A DNA stretch of 64,000 nucleotides from Candidatus Obscuribacterales bacterium (GTDB lineage: Bacteria; Cyanobacteriota; Vampirovibrionia; Obscuribacterales; Obscuribacteraceae), in the NCBI GenBank assembly GCA_031292355.1, contig JARLHI010000006.1, positions 1-64,000 on the forward strand. The letters run 5' to 3'. Below are positions 35,052 through 43,833 of the stretch, one piece after another. The notes beneath the pieces were generated by a model, which made no database searches, was not told the DNA's origin, and saw nothing but the letters and a program-made list of their open reading frames with translations. The position numbers and the translations under genes are program-made. Numbering within the stretch: the first letter of the stretch is position 1; each line of letters opens with the position of its first letter.

Positions 35052-35972
35052 ATGAACAATTCACGGCTGAAATTACAGGAGGTGATGCAGCGTGCTGCGT
35101 TACTTGATCTAAGTGATCTCGCCGAAACTGATTTGCTTCGGGGAATCGGTATGCGAGATAGCCCCAGTCGTTCATATTCAGCTCTTGGACAAATGGAGTC
35201 GATAGTCGAATGGACGCCTGATTATCCTTATTCGGCGATTAACTGGGGACTGTCGTCACAGACGTCTCCACGCAAGAAACTGGTGATCAAACGCAGGCGT
35301 TTGCTCAAAAGGGACTGGTGCATAATCGTTGATTCTGGACCGACGATGAACTTTGGCACTGAGCACGACTTTAAGAAGGTCGTAGCCAGTCAATTGTCTG
35401 CAACTATGGCTCTCACAGCCGAAAAGAAGAAAGATAGAATCAAGCACATAGTTTACGACAGTGTTTCAACCGGCATCATTCTAGAGGATGCGACAGCAGA
35501 AGAAATGATCCTTTCTGTTTTGCAGCACTCTCCTTATTCAGCAATGAACGACATGTTTCAATCATCGCCGAATCAGGTCGGTCTGGCCGGCGCGCTGTGT
35601 CAGGGCCCAGACAATGCCTCCATCATGCCTGTCATATCTGACTTTCTTAATCTCACCGAGGCAGACAGAAAGGCTCTCCTTAGCGCTTCTCGTTATCACA
35701 AGGTGCTTGCCTGCGTGGTCGAAGATCCTCGCGAAGTCGGCTTCCCGTCCCAGTCAGGTCAACTGACTATAAGGGACATTTTAACCGGCAACGAGCGAAC
35801 GATGACATTCGCCGAGGCTAATGCGTTGATCTCAAAAGATCGTGATGAGAGGCTGCTGGCCTTGAACGCCTTCTTCCGTTCAGCGCATATCCCCTACCAA
35901 ATATTCCAAAGCGGCGAAACGGTTCCTGTGACAAGGAGCAAGCTCGTCAAACTTCTGCGTGGTCACGCCTGA
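35052..35972 (+). CDS. DUF58 / vWA-like protein
   Basis: 306 residues, 28 bases after MoxR, its usual partner. The middle of the protein reads LKRDWCIIVDSGPTMNFG, where DUF58 proteins carry a vWA metal-site strand; here the DxSxS pattern is only partial. The GxG and LxxR motifs are in expected order. It probably works with the MoxR ATPase on the same client. Confidence 0.85.
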   Translation: MNNSRLKLQEVMQRAALLDLSDLAETDLLRGIGMRDSPSRSYSALGQMESIVEWTPDYPYSAINWGLSSQTSPRKKLVIKRRRLLKRDWCIIVDSGPTMNFGTEHDFKKVVASQLSATMALTAEKKKDRIKHIVYDSVSTGIILEDATAEEMILSVLQHSPYSAMNDMFQSSPNQVGLAGALCQGPDNASIMPVISDFLNLTEADRKALLSASRYHKVLACVVEDPREVGFPSQSGQLTIRDILTGNERTMTFAEANALISKDRDERLLALNAFFRSAHIPYQIFQSGETVPVTRSKLVKLLRGHA

Positions 35973-36030
35973 AGCGGTTTGCTTCGCTGTTACCCGTTCT
36001 TTTAGCAAACTCACTCTTCAGGAGATGAAC

Positions 36031-38235
36031 ATGAAAAAGCTTCTTTTGACGCTCCTTTTGACGACGTCTCTCGTCACTACTGGTGCGTTCGCTCAGGCAC
36101 GCTCGCCGGTGGATGGTACGTCTGAGTCCAATACTGTTGCGCCCGACGAGGGTCCTGCCTCGAAAGGTCGCCAGCTTTACGGCTACTATTTCGAAAGATT
36201 CTATCGCGACTTGTTTCTCTTCGGAGATGACGGTCAAGCTCGGGAGTTCAAGAATACCTGGGAGCACAAATTCGACGATGGCGACGAGCTCGATTCTCCG
36301 ATTGGATCAAAAGCGGCCATCGACGAACTCGTCAAGGTTGGCTCGCTTATTGGCTGCTCCGAAAAGTTCGATGGTGCCTGTCTTTACCGTCGCGCTTTTC
36401 GGGCCTATACAAAATTCCATTATCACCCTGCTGACGGCACGCCCAATCTGGTCGATCCAGTAGAGCGTGCGAAGTGGGCTTCAGAGTGGGAGCATAAATT
36501 CGACGCGAGTCCCGATCTTCTCACGGAAGTAGGCGCTGATAGCGCCATTCGCAAGATGCGCGATTCGCTCGGTCAGCGATTCGACTACGTTTACAGTCAA
36601 ACTCAGACGAAATCGGAGCGTGATACCATTCGCGCTAACTTTGCCGGTATTGGTGTGCCGATTACTCTGACCAACGACGAAACAATGAAGCTCGGAGCGC
36701 CAATTGAACTTCTTGCCCATGAGCCGCCAGCAAACAGCCCGGCTTTCGGTCTGGTGCACTACGGCGACGTCATCGTCAAGGTGGGTGGAAAGCCCGTTTC
36801 TGAAATGACGAACAAAGAGGCTCTTCAGGCGTCTTTGGGACCGATTGGGTCGCATCAGTCACTGACAGTGCGACGCAAGGCTAAGAATGGCGGAGTCGTT
36901 TTCTTGAACTTCGACATTGTTCGCGCTCATGTGATGGCTCCGCTTGCAAAGACAGCCCCAACCGGTGATGCCACCATTGGCATTCCGGTGCAACTAATCA
37001 ACACAGAAAAGCTCAAACTCGGTGGCGAGTCCTATTTGCTTGCGGGTGAGCCCTTCGACAATGGTCCAGCCAAAGGCAAGTTGCACGAGGGTGATGTTAT
37101 TGTCGCTGCTGACGGCGTTTCTTTCGACGGTATGACGATGAATGAGGCGGTTGACAAAATCCGTGGACCGGCTGGCACAAGGGTCGCCTTGACCGTACGA
37201 GCCAAAGGAGATACTGCAACCAAACAAGTGTTAGTGACGCGTCGAACTATTGAGAAGCATGCGGTTCACTACACAGCACTGCCTAAGGACATTGGTTATA
37301 TTAAGGTCGATCAGTTCATGTCTCAGAACGTGCCTGACGACTACGCAGCTGCCGTCGCACGAACCGTGTTGCCGCTCGTGTCCCAAAAATTGGCTGAGAA
37401 TATGGACGCACTTTCGCAAGCGAAAGTGGCAGAGTTCAATGCTCTTAAGCGTATCCTTGATCACAATGGAGCGTTGACCGAACAGACTTTGCCGATTGCC
37501 GCCGAAGCGGCCAAGCTCTATGATGAGCTTGGTGTTATCGGTGGTGGCATCATTATCGATTTGGACGATGACCCTGGTGGCGATTTGCAGGTGTTTCATA
37601 CTCTTGCCAGTATGTCACTGCTGCAGGGCACCATTTATGCCACTCCCAAGCGTGACCCAGGCACCGATCAGATCATAGTCCATGAGGAAGTGCTGATGCC
37701 CGACTTCGAGACTATCTTCAATCATCCCCTGGGCACCGGACCGAAAAAGAGCGACGTGCAGACAGCTGCTCGTCGTCCGCTTCTGATTCCGGCAACAATG
37801 CCGCTGATGGTTTTGGTCAATGGCGAGTCGGCAAGTGCTAGCGAACTTTTCTCTGGCATGATGCAGGCGAACCGTCGGGCACTGATCATTGGCGAGTCGA
37901 CTGTCGGCAAAGGTGTCGGTCAAACTGTCATCGATCTGCCATACGGACGCAGCCTACATGTCACCACCTTCGAATTTCTTCCTGGTGGCATGAAATCGGA
38001 CTGGACAGGTGTGATTGTGGATAAGGCTGTCAGCCCTGTCCATGGTAAAAACAATGCCCAGGTCGATGCGGCCGTTGCCGAAATCGATCAGGCTAATGCT
38101 CGCGCCAGAGCTCGAATCGATGCAGCAGCCACATCTTTGAAGTTGCATCAGCAGTTTTTCGGCGCCGACATGAAAGAGCGCGAGTCTGAAGACAACAAAC
38201 CGATCGGTGAGCAGGACAATATTTTGCTGCACTGA
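36031..38235 (+). CDS. exported S41 (C-terminal processing type) protease with two PDZ domains
   Basis: ATG 36031 follows CAGGAG; the in-frame ATG at 36025 is too close. The 734-residue protein has a signal peptide (cleavage near AFAQA). After an N-terminal helical domain come two PDZ-like units (about 205-305 and 315-405, each with GDVIV). The S41 core follows, with Ser602 in NGESASASE and Lys627 in GESTVGKG, 25 residues apart as in E. coli Prc. Two PDZ copies and a long helical insert are unusual for the family. It sits in the MoxR/vWA cluster and may trim a secreted partner. Confidence 0.92.
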   Translation: MKKLLLTLLLTTSLVTTGAFAQARSPVDGTSESNTVAPDEGPASKGRQLYGYYFERFYRDLFLFGDDGQAREFKNTWEHKFDDGDELDSPIGSKAAIDELVKVGSLIGCSEKFDGACLYRRAFRAYTKFHYHPADGTPNLVDPVERAKWASEWEHKFDASPDLLTEVGADSAIRKMRDSLGQRFDYVYSQTQTKSERDTIRANFAGIGVPITLTNDETMKLGAPIELLAHEPPANSPAFGLVHYGDVIVKVGGKPVSEMTNKEALQASLGPIGSHQSLTVRRKAKNGGVVFLNFDIVRAHVMAPLAKTAPTGDATIGIPVQLINTEKLKLGGESYLLAGEPFDNGPAKGKLHEGDVIVAADGVSFDGMTMNEAVDKIRGPAGTRVALTVRAKGDTATKQVLVTRRTIEKHAVHYTALPKDIGYIKVDQFMSQNVPDDYAAAVARTVLPLVSQKLAENMDALSQAKVAEFNALKRILDHNGALTEQTLPIAAEAAKLYDELGVIGGGIIIDLDDDPGGDLQVFHTLASMSLLQGTIYATPKRDPGTDQIIVHEEVLMPDFETIFNHPLGTGPKKSDVQTAARRPLLIPATMPLMVLVNGESASASELFSGMMQANRRALIIGESTVGKGVGQTVIDLPYGRSLHVTTFEFLPGGMKSDWTGVIVDKAVSPVHGKNNAQVDAAVAEIDQANARARARIDAAATSLKLHQQFFGADMKERESEDNKPIGEQDNILLH

Positions 38236-38248
38236 TTGCTCAAGACTG

Positions 38249-38284
38249 CCGCACCGGTGACAAGTTAATCTTGCATCGGTGCGG
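38249..38284 (+). terminator. hairpin after the S41 protease gene
   Basis: CCGCACCGGTG pairs with CATCGGTGCGG with one wobble or mismatch around a 14-base loop. TTT follows, then a broken T-rich stretch. Confidence 0.55.
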
Positions 38285-38343
38285 TTTCCAGTTTTCTGAG
38301 CGCTGGTCGCTCTTTCTAAAGCCGTTTCTAGAAAGGAAACACC

Positions 38344-39519
38344 ATGAAAAACACTATGAGTAGGATCAATAAAATAGCCCTGGCCGCTGGGCTTGGCCTC
38401 AATCTTTTTGCCCTGTCTGCACTGGCGCAAACGGCCGAGCCATCTCTGACGGAGGTGACGGCCGAGTCGGCTCAATCGACTTTACTTACGTCATCGCAGC
38501 CCATTGGTATCTTGCTCGTCTCGCCTGGTTGCGAGAAGTGCACGGTCGCTGAAGCCACCATACTCGGTGCCATCAGCAGGCATCCGGCTATGACTTTCGT
38601 CAAAGCCGATGCCTCCATTTTCAATCAAGGTCCCTTTAGTGAACCCGCTTTTGGGGTGTTCGTTCCGGGACTGGGAGTCGTCTATACGCGGTCCTCTTTT
38701 AATCCCTCTGCCGACGACATCGACGCTTTTCTTGATGAACGCGCGTCGAAAATCGCAGCGGAGACCAGTCTCGTCAATCAGGCTGCTGCTCTCTCGGCCA
38801 AAATAGCAGATGCTGATGCGCCGTTCATCGCTCAGTTGAAAAGTCTTGAAGAACAGGGCACTGCCGGCCTGGCACCGCTGAATGAGCAATTGAAGTCCCT
38901 TCACGGACAGATGAACGCTGCGGTGCAACCGTATAACGATAAAATTGATCAGCTCAATAAGAAGCTGGAAGAGGTGACCAAGCCTTACAGCGATGCCCTT
39001 GCACCGCTTAAGGAGCAATTGAAGGAGGCAGGCACTCCTTTCAAAACACAGGCGGATGACGTCATAGCTGCGGCTCGCAAAGCAACACAGGGTCTTGTCA
39101 CTCAACTCAAGGCTGCTCGTGATGCTCACGACAAACAGCAGTTCGACGCCATTCAGGCGAAATTCCTAGAGGTGTCCACTCCTTTCAACAATCAGTTGCT
39201 GGCGGTCAAGGAGAAGTATGAGGCTGCCACGGCGCCGATTCTCGCTCAGATGGCGCCCATTCAAAAGAAAGGCGACGATGCGGCGTCGCCAATTTTGATT
39301 GAGATTAACACAGCTCAGCTTCTGGCCAAAGAAGAGACCAAAGCGCTCAATGAGCAAATTGGCGACCTCACGGCCGAGGCCGACGCGCTTAAAGCACCGC
39401 TTGATGCTCAGGCTGTGACGATTGGCAAGGCTCGCAGTGAAGCGCTCAAGCCCTTTACCGCCGAGCTGGCCAAGACGAAAAGCGAATTGGCGGCTCTGAT
39501 TAAGGCCGACAAGTCGTAA
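38344..39519 (+). CDS. exported thioredoxin-like domain plus coiled-coil repeats
   Basis: 391 residues from ATG 38344, with GAAAGGAAAC before it. A signal peptide (cleavage near ALAQ) is followed by a thioredoxin-like domain with the redox motif GCEKC near residue 60. The last 240 residues are helical, built of repeats with QLKSLEEQ, QLKEAGTPF and AxxxPLxEQ motifs, and look like a long coiled coil. A periplasmic redox protein on a stalk fits. It lies just after the S41 protease. Confidence 0.8.
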   Translation: MKNTMSRINKIALAAGLGLNLFALSALAQTAEPSLTEVTAESAQSTLLTSSQPIGILLVSPGCEKCTVAEATILGAISRHPAMTFVKADASIFNQGPFSEPAFGVFVPGLGVVYTRSSFNPSADDIDAFLDERASKIAAETSLVNQAAALSAKIADADAPFIAQLKSLEEQGTAGLAPLNEQLKSLHGQMNAAVQPYNDKIDQLNKKLEEVTKPYSDALAPLKEQLKEAGTPFKTQADDVIAAARKATQGLVTQLKAARDAHDKQQFDAIQAKFLEVSTPFNNQLLAVKEKYEAATAPILAQMAPIQKKGDDAASPILIEINTAQLLAKEETKALNEQIGDLTAEADALKAPLDAQAVTIGKARSEALKPFTAELAKTKSELAALIKADKS

Positions 39520-39546
39520 TTCAAAAGAAAACCTCTAACGAAGTAC

Positions 39547-39578
39547 TGGCGATTCTGAGTCTTTAAGCAGAGTCGTCA
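39547..39578 (+). terminator. 11-bp hairpin
   Basis: TGGCGATTCTG pairs with CAGAGTCGTCA using two wobbles, 27 bases after the stop codon. No T-tract. Confidence 0.45.
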
Positions 39579-39616
39579 GTCATTCCACGTGACCGCTGCT
39601 GAGGGAGTGAAACATC

Positions 39617-40190
39617 ATGCAAAAGATCGCGTTACCGCGGATCAGCAACCACTACTGGCTGGCGATTTTCGTGGCGAGTGTTCTTGGTACAACATGTGGA
39701 GATTATATTTCCTCGGGATTGGGCCTGGGTTGCGTTTGGGGACTGATACCACTTTTCATTATATTTATGACCATAATGCTGATTGGGTGCTTCTCCGATT
39801 TTCTCCGCATGGGACTTTACTGGGCCGCTGTTGTAGTTTCTCGAACTGCTGCTACCAATATCGCTGACCTGACGACGCACCGCTGTTATTGGCACAGTGT
39901 TAGGAGATTTCGTCTCCGATGGTCTATCGCTTGGTTCGGGTCTGGGCTCAGTCATCCTGGGCTTTTCACTGCTTTTATGGCTATTTCTGCAGCGACAGTT
40001 AAAGCTTTGCGCTGCCATTTTTTATTGGGTGACGCTGCTACTCGTTCGAGCAGTCGGCACTACATCTGGTGATTATCTTTCAGGCACAGATGGTCTTAAC
40101 TTGGGATTCGGTCCAAGTTCTGCCTTGATGGCGGTGATACTGCTGCTTGTTCTCTCTGCCAGCAAAAAATACATGGAATGGTCAACCTGA
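39617..40190 (+). pseudogene. frameshifted COG4705-like membrane protein
   Basis: The frame from ATG 39617 reads a membrane protein with YWLAIFVASVLGTTCGDYISSGLGLG and ends its family-like part at ATNIADLTTH (about 39880). The next frame takes over with AVIGTVLGDFVSDGLSLG and continues to 40190 with VRAVGTTSGDYLS. Both halves carry the same GT-x-GD-x-x-S-x-GLxLG repeat that defines this family. A one-base change near 39880 would restore one frame of about 190 residues. Either a frameshift mutation or a base-calling error. Confidence 0.75.
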
Positions 40191-40236
40191 CATCGCATGT
40201 GGTGTTGGTTAATAAGTCAAAACAGAGGAGCTGAAA

Positions 40237-42570
40237 ATGCTCAAAACATTCCTCTTTATAAGCTATTCAACCTTCAGACCGGCGCTCGTGATCGCTGGTC
40301 GAATTCTCTTTTCGCTCCTCTCATTGCTGCTTAAGATCGTAAGCTTTGGTCGCTTCGATCTGGCGTCGAGTGATTTGAGCACGAGCGCGCCCAAGCACGT
40401 TTGGGGGCTCTTGTGGCCATATTTGGTCTCGACACGACCTTGGCCTATTACCGTGCCGCCAACGGTTAGCCTTCTTACTTTGCGCTTTGAGGTCTATCCG
40501 TCGTGCAATTTGCGCAGCGTTGTCTGGGCACCGCTTGTGGTGTTACTGACGGGTGTCGGTTTGAGCTGCTTTGAGCCGACACTTCTTGCCACTGTCTTTG
40601 CTTTCATCACTCCTGCGTCTGAGAGCTTCTCTTTCTGGGCTTACCTAAGTAGCGTCAATTTTCTTGCGCCGCTTGCCGCTTGCATAGCGTTGCATTATGG
40701 GTTGAACGCTGTTCTTGGCTCAGTCAGGATTAGCCACTTTCCGGTTCTTCGTGTGCGGAAACTATCCGTTGCGATGCCGTTTGCCGGGTGCACCGTTTTC
40801 ACCCTGCCGGTTTTCTGTCAATCATGGCTGCTCATCGCTTTAATTGGTTTTGGCTGCTGGATGGTCAATCACATTGGTCTTCAAGCAAATGGACTGAGTG
40901 GTAAGGTCATGACCGCTCTACAGAAAAAGGATGCGGTTAGTTTTGCCGCTGGGCTCTGGCAATTTACTCAAATCATGGCCGAGATGACAGTGCTTGGACC
41001 AGTCTATTCCTGGGTCAAAGAACTGATCATGATTGGCTGGACGAAGGATGCGACTGCTCTTGTTCTCGATGAGTATACCGATAGCGGTGTGCGAGCCTAT
41101 TACGCAATTTCTTTGCGTAAACATCCAGACAATCCCAATGAACGAATTCAGCAAGACCTGCTTGCCATGTGCCGTCTGGTTATGCAATTCCTTTTTGCCC
41201 TGCTGGATGCTGTGATTACGCTCTACATGTTTGGCGGCTTGCTTTGGGACCTGGAAAAAACTCTAACTTTTGCGGTGCCGGTTGGAGGAAACACGGTCAT
41301 CATCGGTCATCTGATGTTGACGGCGCTCATTTTGTACGCTCTACTTGGTACAAACGGGGCGATAGTGGTTGGACGCAGATTGATTGGGCTCAACGCTGAG
41401 CAAAGGAAGCGTGAAGCGCACTTTCGCGTTCTCATGGTGATGTTTGAAAAATACGCAGAGCCAATCGCTGCGTATCACGGCGAAGAGCGTGAGTATGAGC
41501 AGTTATTCCGGCGATTTAAATATGCTCTGGCTAACAACTACGTCATCATTCGCTGGCGGATGATGCTGGGCATGTTTACCGGTGCTTATGGCAAAGTCGC
41601 TCAATTCCTGCCTTTGCTGACTCTGTCGCCCTTTTACTTTAGGGGCGAAATCGATTTTGGTGTAATTACGCAATCATCCGGTGCCTGCGCCGAAATTCTC
41701 GGAGCTCTGTCATTGATCGTTTCGCAGTTCGATTCGATCAGCATGATGTTCGCTTGCAGTAACCGTGTTGGTGAACTGCGGACTGAGGTCAAGACTATTG
41801 CTCTCGATGCCAAGTCAAATAGACCGCGCATCAAACGTCAGGAAAGCGAGAACGTGTTGCTCAAGATCGAGAACATGGATCTCTACAGTCCAGGCGGTGA
41901 GAAGCTCCTCGTTCGCGGTCTCAATTTAGACCTCGAGCCCGGTGTCAGCCTGCTTATTCGCGGCGCAAGCGGTTCTGGAAAGACGTCTATTCTCAGAGCG
42001 ATCGCTGGCTTGCCATTGTGGGATTTTGGCAGCGGCAGCATCGAAGTTGCGCCTCACGGCAGGACGATGATGCTTAGCCAACTTGCCTATACTCTTAACG
42101 AAGGCACTCTGCGCGAACAGCTGCTCTATCCCATGGCAGTTGATGTTTCTGACGCCGAACTGGTGGCAAAACTGAAGCTGGTCAATCTATCGACTTTGCT
42201 TGAGCGTTTCGCCGATGAGTCCAAGAAAAACGTCGGCACCTGGGAGCTGATGTCTGACAGCGAGCGTAATCATTATCTGCTCGGACTCACTCCGAACTGG
42301 GATTCGCTATCGGGCGGTGAGCGGCAGAGGCTGATGGTAGCCCGAGCACTCGTCAACAAGGTCGTACTGGTGCTGGCTGATGAAGCCACATCTGGTCTCG
42401 ACATTGCTAACGAACAGTTGCTCTACGCAGCGATGAAGACCCATGGAATCACAATGCTCAGCGTCGGTCATCGACCGAGTCTGGTGCCGTCCCATGAATA
42501 CGTTGTCGAACTTCTCAACGACGGGCAAGGTGGTTGGCGGATGATGCCGGCCAGCGAGAGCCAGTGGTGA
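40237..42570 (+). CDS. SbmA/BacA-like ABC transporter, fused permease and ATPase
   Basis: 777 residues from ATG 40237, behind GAGGAGCTGAAA. Residues 1-520 hold eight or more helices, including the family block RRLIGLNAEQRKREAHFR and YHGEEREYE. The ATPase domain follows: Walker A GASGSGKTS (Lys582), signature LSGGERQR, Walker B LVLADEATSGLD. Relatives move cobalamin, peptides or very-long-chain acyl groups across the inner membrane. Extra N-terminal helices make it longer than typical SbmA-ABC fusions. It ends the cluster: two terminators follow. Confidence 0.9.
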   Translation: MLKTFLFISYSTFRPALVIAGRILFSLLSLLLKIVSFGRFDLASSDLSTSAPKHVWGLLWPYLVSTRPWPITVPPTVSLLTLRFEVYPSCNLRSVVWAPLVVLLTGVGLSCFEPTLLATVFAFITPASESFSFWAYLSSVNFLAPLAACIALHYGLNAVLGSVRISHFPVLRVRKLSVAMPFAGCTVFTLPVFCQSWLLIALIGFGCWMVNHIGLQANGLSGKVMTALQKKDAVSFAAGLWQFTQIMAEMTVLGPVYSWVKELIMIGWTKDATALVLDEYTDSGVRAYYAISLRKHPDNPNERIQQDLLAMCRLVMQFLFALLDAVITLYMFGGLLWDLEKTLTFAVPVGGNTVIIGHLMLTALILYALLGTNGAIVVGRRLIGLNAEQRKREAHFRVLMVMFEKYAEPIAAYHGEEREYEQLFRRFKYALANNYVIIRWRMMLGMFTGAYGKVAQFLPLLTLSPFYFRGEIDFGVITQSSGACAEILGALSLIVSQFDSISMMFACSNRVGELRTEVKTIALDAKSNRPRIKRQESENVLLKIENMDLYSPGGEKLLVRGLNLDLEPGVSLLIRGASGSGKTSILRAIAGLPLWDFGSGSIEVAPHGRTMMLSQLAYTLNEGTLREQLLYPMAVDVSDAELVAKLKLVNLSTLLERFADESKKNVGTWELMSDSERNHYLLGLTPNWDSLSGGERQRLMVARALVNKVVLVLADEATSGLDIANEQLLYAAMKTHGITMLSVGHRPSLVPSHEYVVELLNDGQGGWRMMPASESQW

Positions 42571-42580
42571 GGTAGTTTTT

Positions 42581-42606
42581 AGTTTGGTTGGTTGACCAAC
42601 CAAACT
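42581..42606 (+). terminator. perfect 11-bp hairpin
   Basis: AGTTTGGTTGG and CCAACCAAACT pair around TTGA, ten bases after the stop codon. Confidence 0.6.
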
Positions 42607-42620
42607 ATTCAAAAAATAAT

Positions 42621-42663
42621 GGAGGGCATCGGTGACATCTTCACTGTTACCCTCCGTTTTTTT
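42621..42663 (+). terminator. rho-independent terminator
   Basis: GGAGGG..GGTGA pairs with TCACT..CCCTCC and is followed by seven T. This is the clearest intrinsic terminator in the window and marks the end of the MoxR/vWA-ABC cluster. Confidence 0.85.
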
Positions 42664-42688
42664 GCCATGAAATTACAATTTTGTGTAG

Positions 42689-42850
42689 CCTGTTTTCAGG
42701 ACGATCCAAATGTGTATGGCAAGCATTTCTTTTAACTGCTCCGGGGAATGGAACACTTCTATCTTTGTCGCCTTTGCTAGAGTTGATGCGGATCTGGCAT
42801 CGCTGCAGACTTATGTCTGAGAGCTTTATGTTTACTAGTCGCTTGACCTT
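42689..42850 (-). pseudogene. tyrosine recombinase (integrase) remnant
   Basis: On the minus strand one frame reads RLVNIKLSDISLQRCQIRI, then SSKGDKDRSVPFPGAV, then a helical end. This is the beta-sheet and SKGDKDR segment of phage-type/XerD-like integrases. The Arg-His-x-x-Arg and Tyr regions are not found, so only a fragment remains. It sits between the ABC cluster and the HAD/arginase pair, marking an old insertion or recombination site. Confidence 0.65.
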
Positions 42851-42972
42851 CGTAGTCTTACGATGGGCATTTGACGAAGATTTTATGATGGACGCTTTAC
42901 TCTGATCCGGAATCTTCTGCTGGCTGATGTCATAAATTACGCCCGGCGCGGCCAAAGAAAGAGGAACTTTCA

Positions 42973-43833
42973 ATGGAAAAAACGGCAATATTTTGGATTC
43001 GCGATGGGGTGCTCGTCGACCGTATGCACCTCAATCCTGTCGCTTTCGCGGTGGCGGCCCTAGAGCATGCAGACGCAAAGCAAGCCACGCGAACTGATTT
43101 CACAGAGCTCGTCAATTTCGCCTTCGCTACTTCTGGCATCTCGTGTACTGACAAGATGCAAAAGTTTAATAGTGAGCGCTTTCTTTTAATCTCATATGTG
43201 CCGGCAGCAGCTGAATACTACAGCAAGTTGGCGACTGATGCTGCCGTACATTGTCACTATTTTGACAATGTTTGTACCTTGTTGCAACGGTTGAAGCATG
43301 CGGGTGCTCTCAATTTCATCACATCCGCCGTTGAACAGAGTGTTCTCGACTCCTGGGCTCAGAGCGCTCAGGGCAGCTTGCTAGCACCGCAGCTCACCGA
43401 AATTCTCGGACAGCGCAAAAACTTCAACAAGGGAAAGGATCATTATGTCTATGTTCGCGAACGTTATGGTATCGACAGAATTATCTACGTAGCTGACGCC
43501 ATGGCCGAGATTGCAAACGGTGCTCAGTTTTCGAAGCAGTTCAATATCGTGCCGGTGGGTTTTGCGCATGTAATTACGCCGGCGAAAGTGCGTCTTGGAT
43601 ACGATCTGGTGATGAAAGCGCGCAGCGAGCTTTCGCCGCCTTCTAACGCTTCTCGGAACCAGTTTAATCTTGTGGAGTCGGAGTTGGCTCTGCCCGACGC
43701 TAAATCTCTTTCGCATACGCTGAAATCAGCCCAAGCAGCCGATATAGTCAATGGCAGCTCGGAACAGATCATGAGCAATCTGGCTGATCATTTTGAAAAA
43801 CTTGGTTTCCAACTAAGGAGCATATCGTCATGA
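42973..43833 (+). CDS. HAD-superfamily-like protein lacking the nucleophile Asp
   Basis: 286 residues from ATG 42973, behind GAGGAACTTTC. The start fits a HAD hydrolase (IFWIRDGVLVD for the usual IFDxDGVLVD), but the nucleophile position is Ile9 while the second Asp (Asp11) remains. Motif II (FITSA), a motif III Lys region (NKGKDHY) and a weakened motif IV (YVADAMAEI) follow in order. Without the nucleophile it is probably not a phosphatase. Its stop overlaps the start of the arginase-family gene, so the two are coupled. Confidence 0.8.
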   Translation: MEKTAIFWIRDGVLVDRMHLNPVAFAVAALEHADAKQATRTDFTELVNFAFATSGISCTDKMQKFNSERFLLISYVPAAAEYYSKLATDAAVHCHYFDNVCTLLQRLKHAGALNFITSAVEQSVLDSWAQSAQGSLLAPQLTEILGQRKNFNKGKDHYVYVRERYGIDRIIYVADAMAEIANGAQFSKQFNIVPVGFAHVITPAKVRLGYDLVMKARSELSPPSNASRNQFNLVESELALPDAKSLSHTLKSAQAADIVNGSSEQIMSNLADHFEKLGFQLRSISS

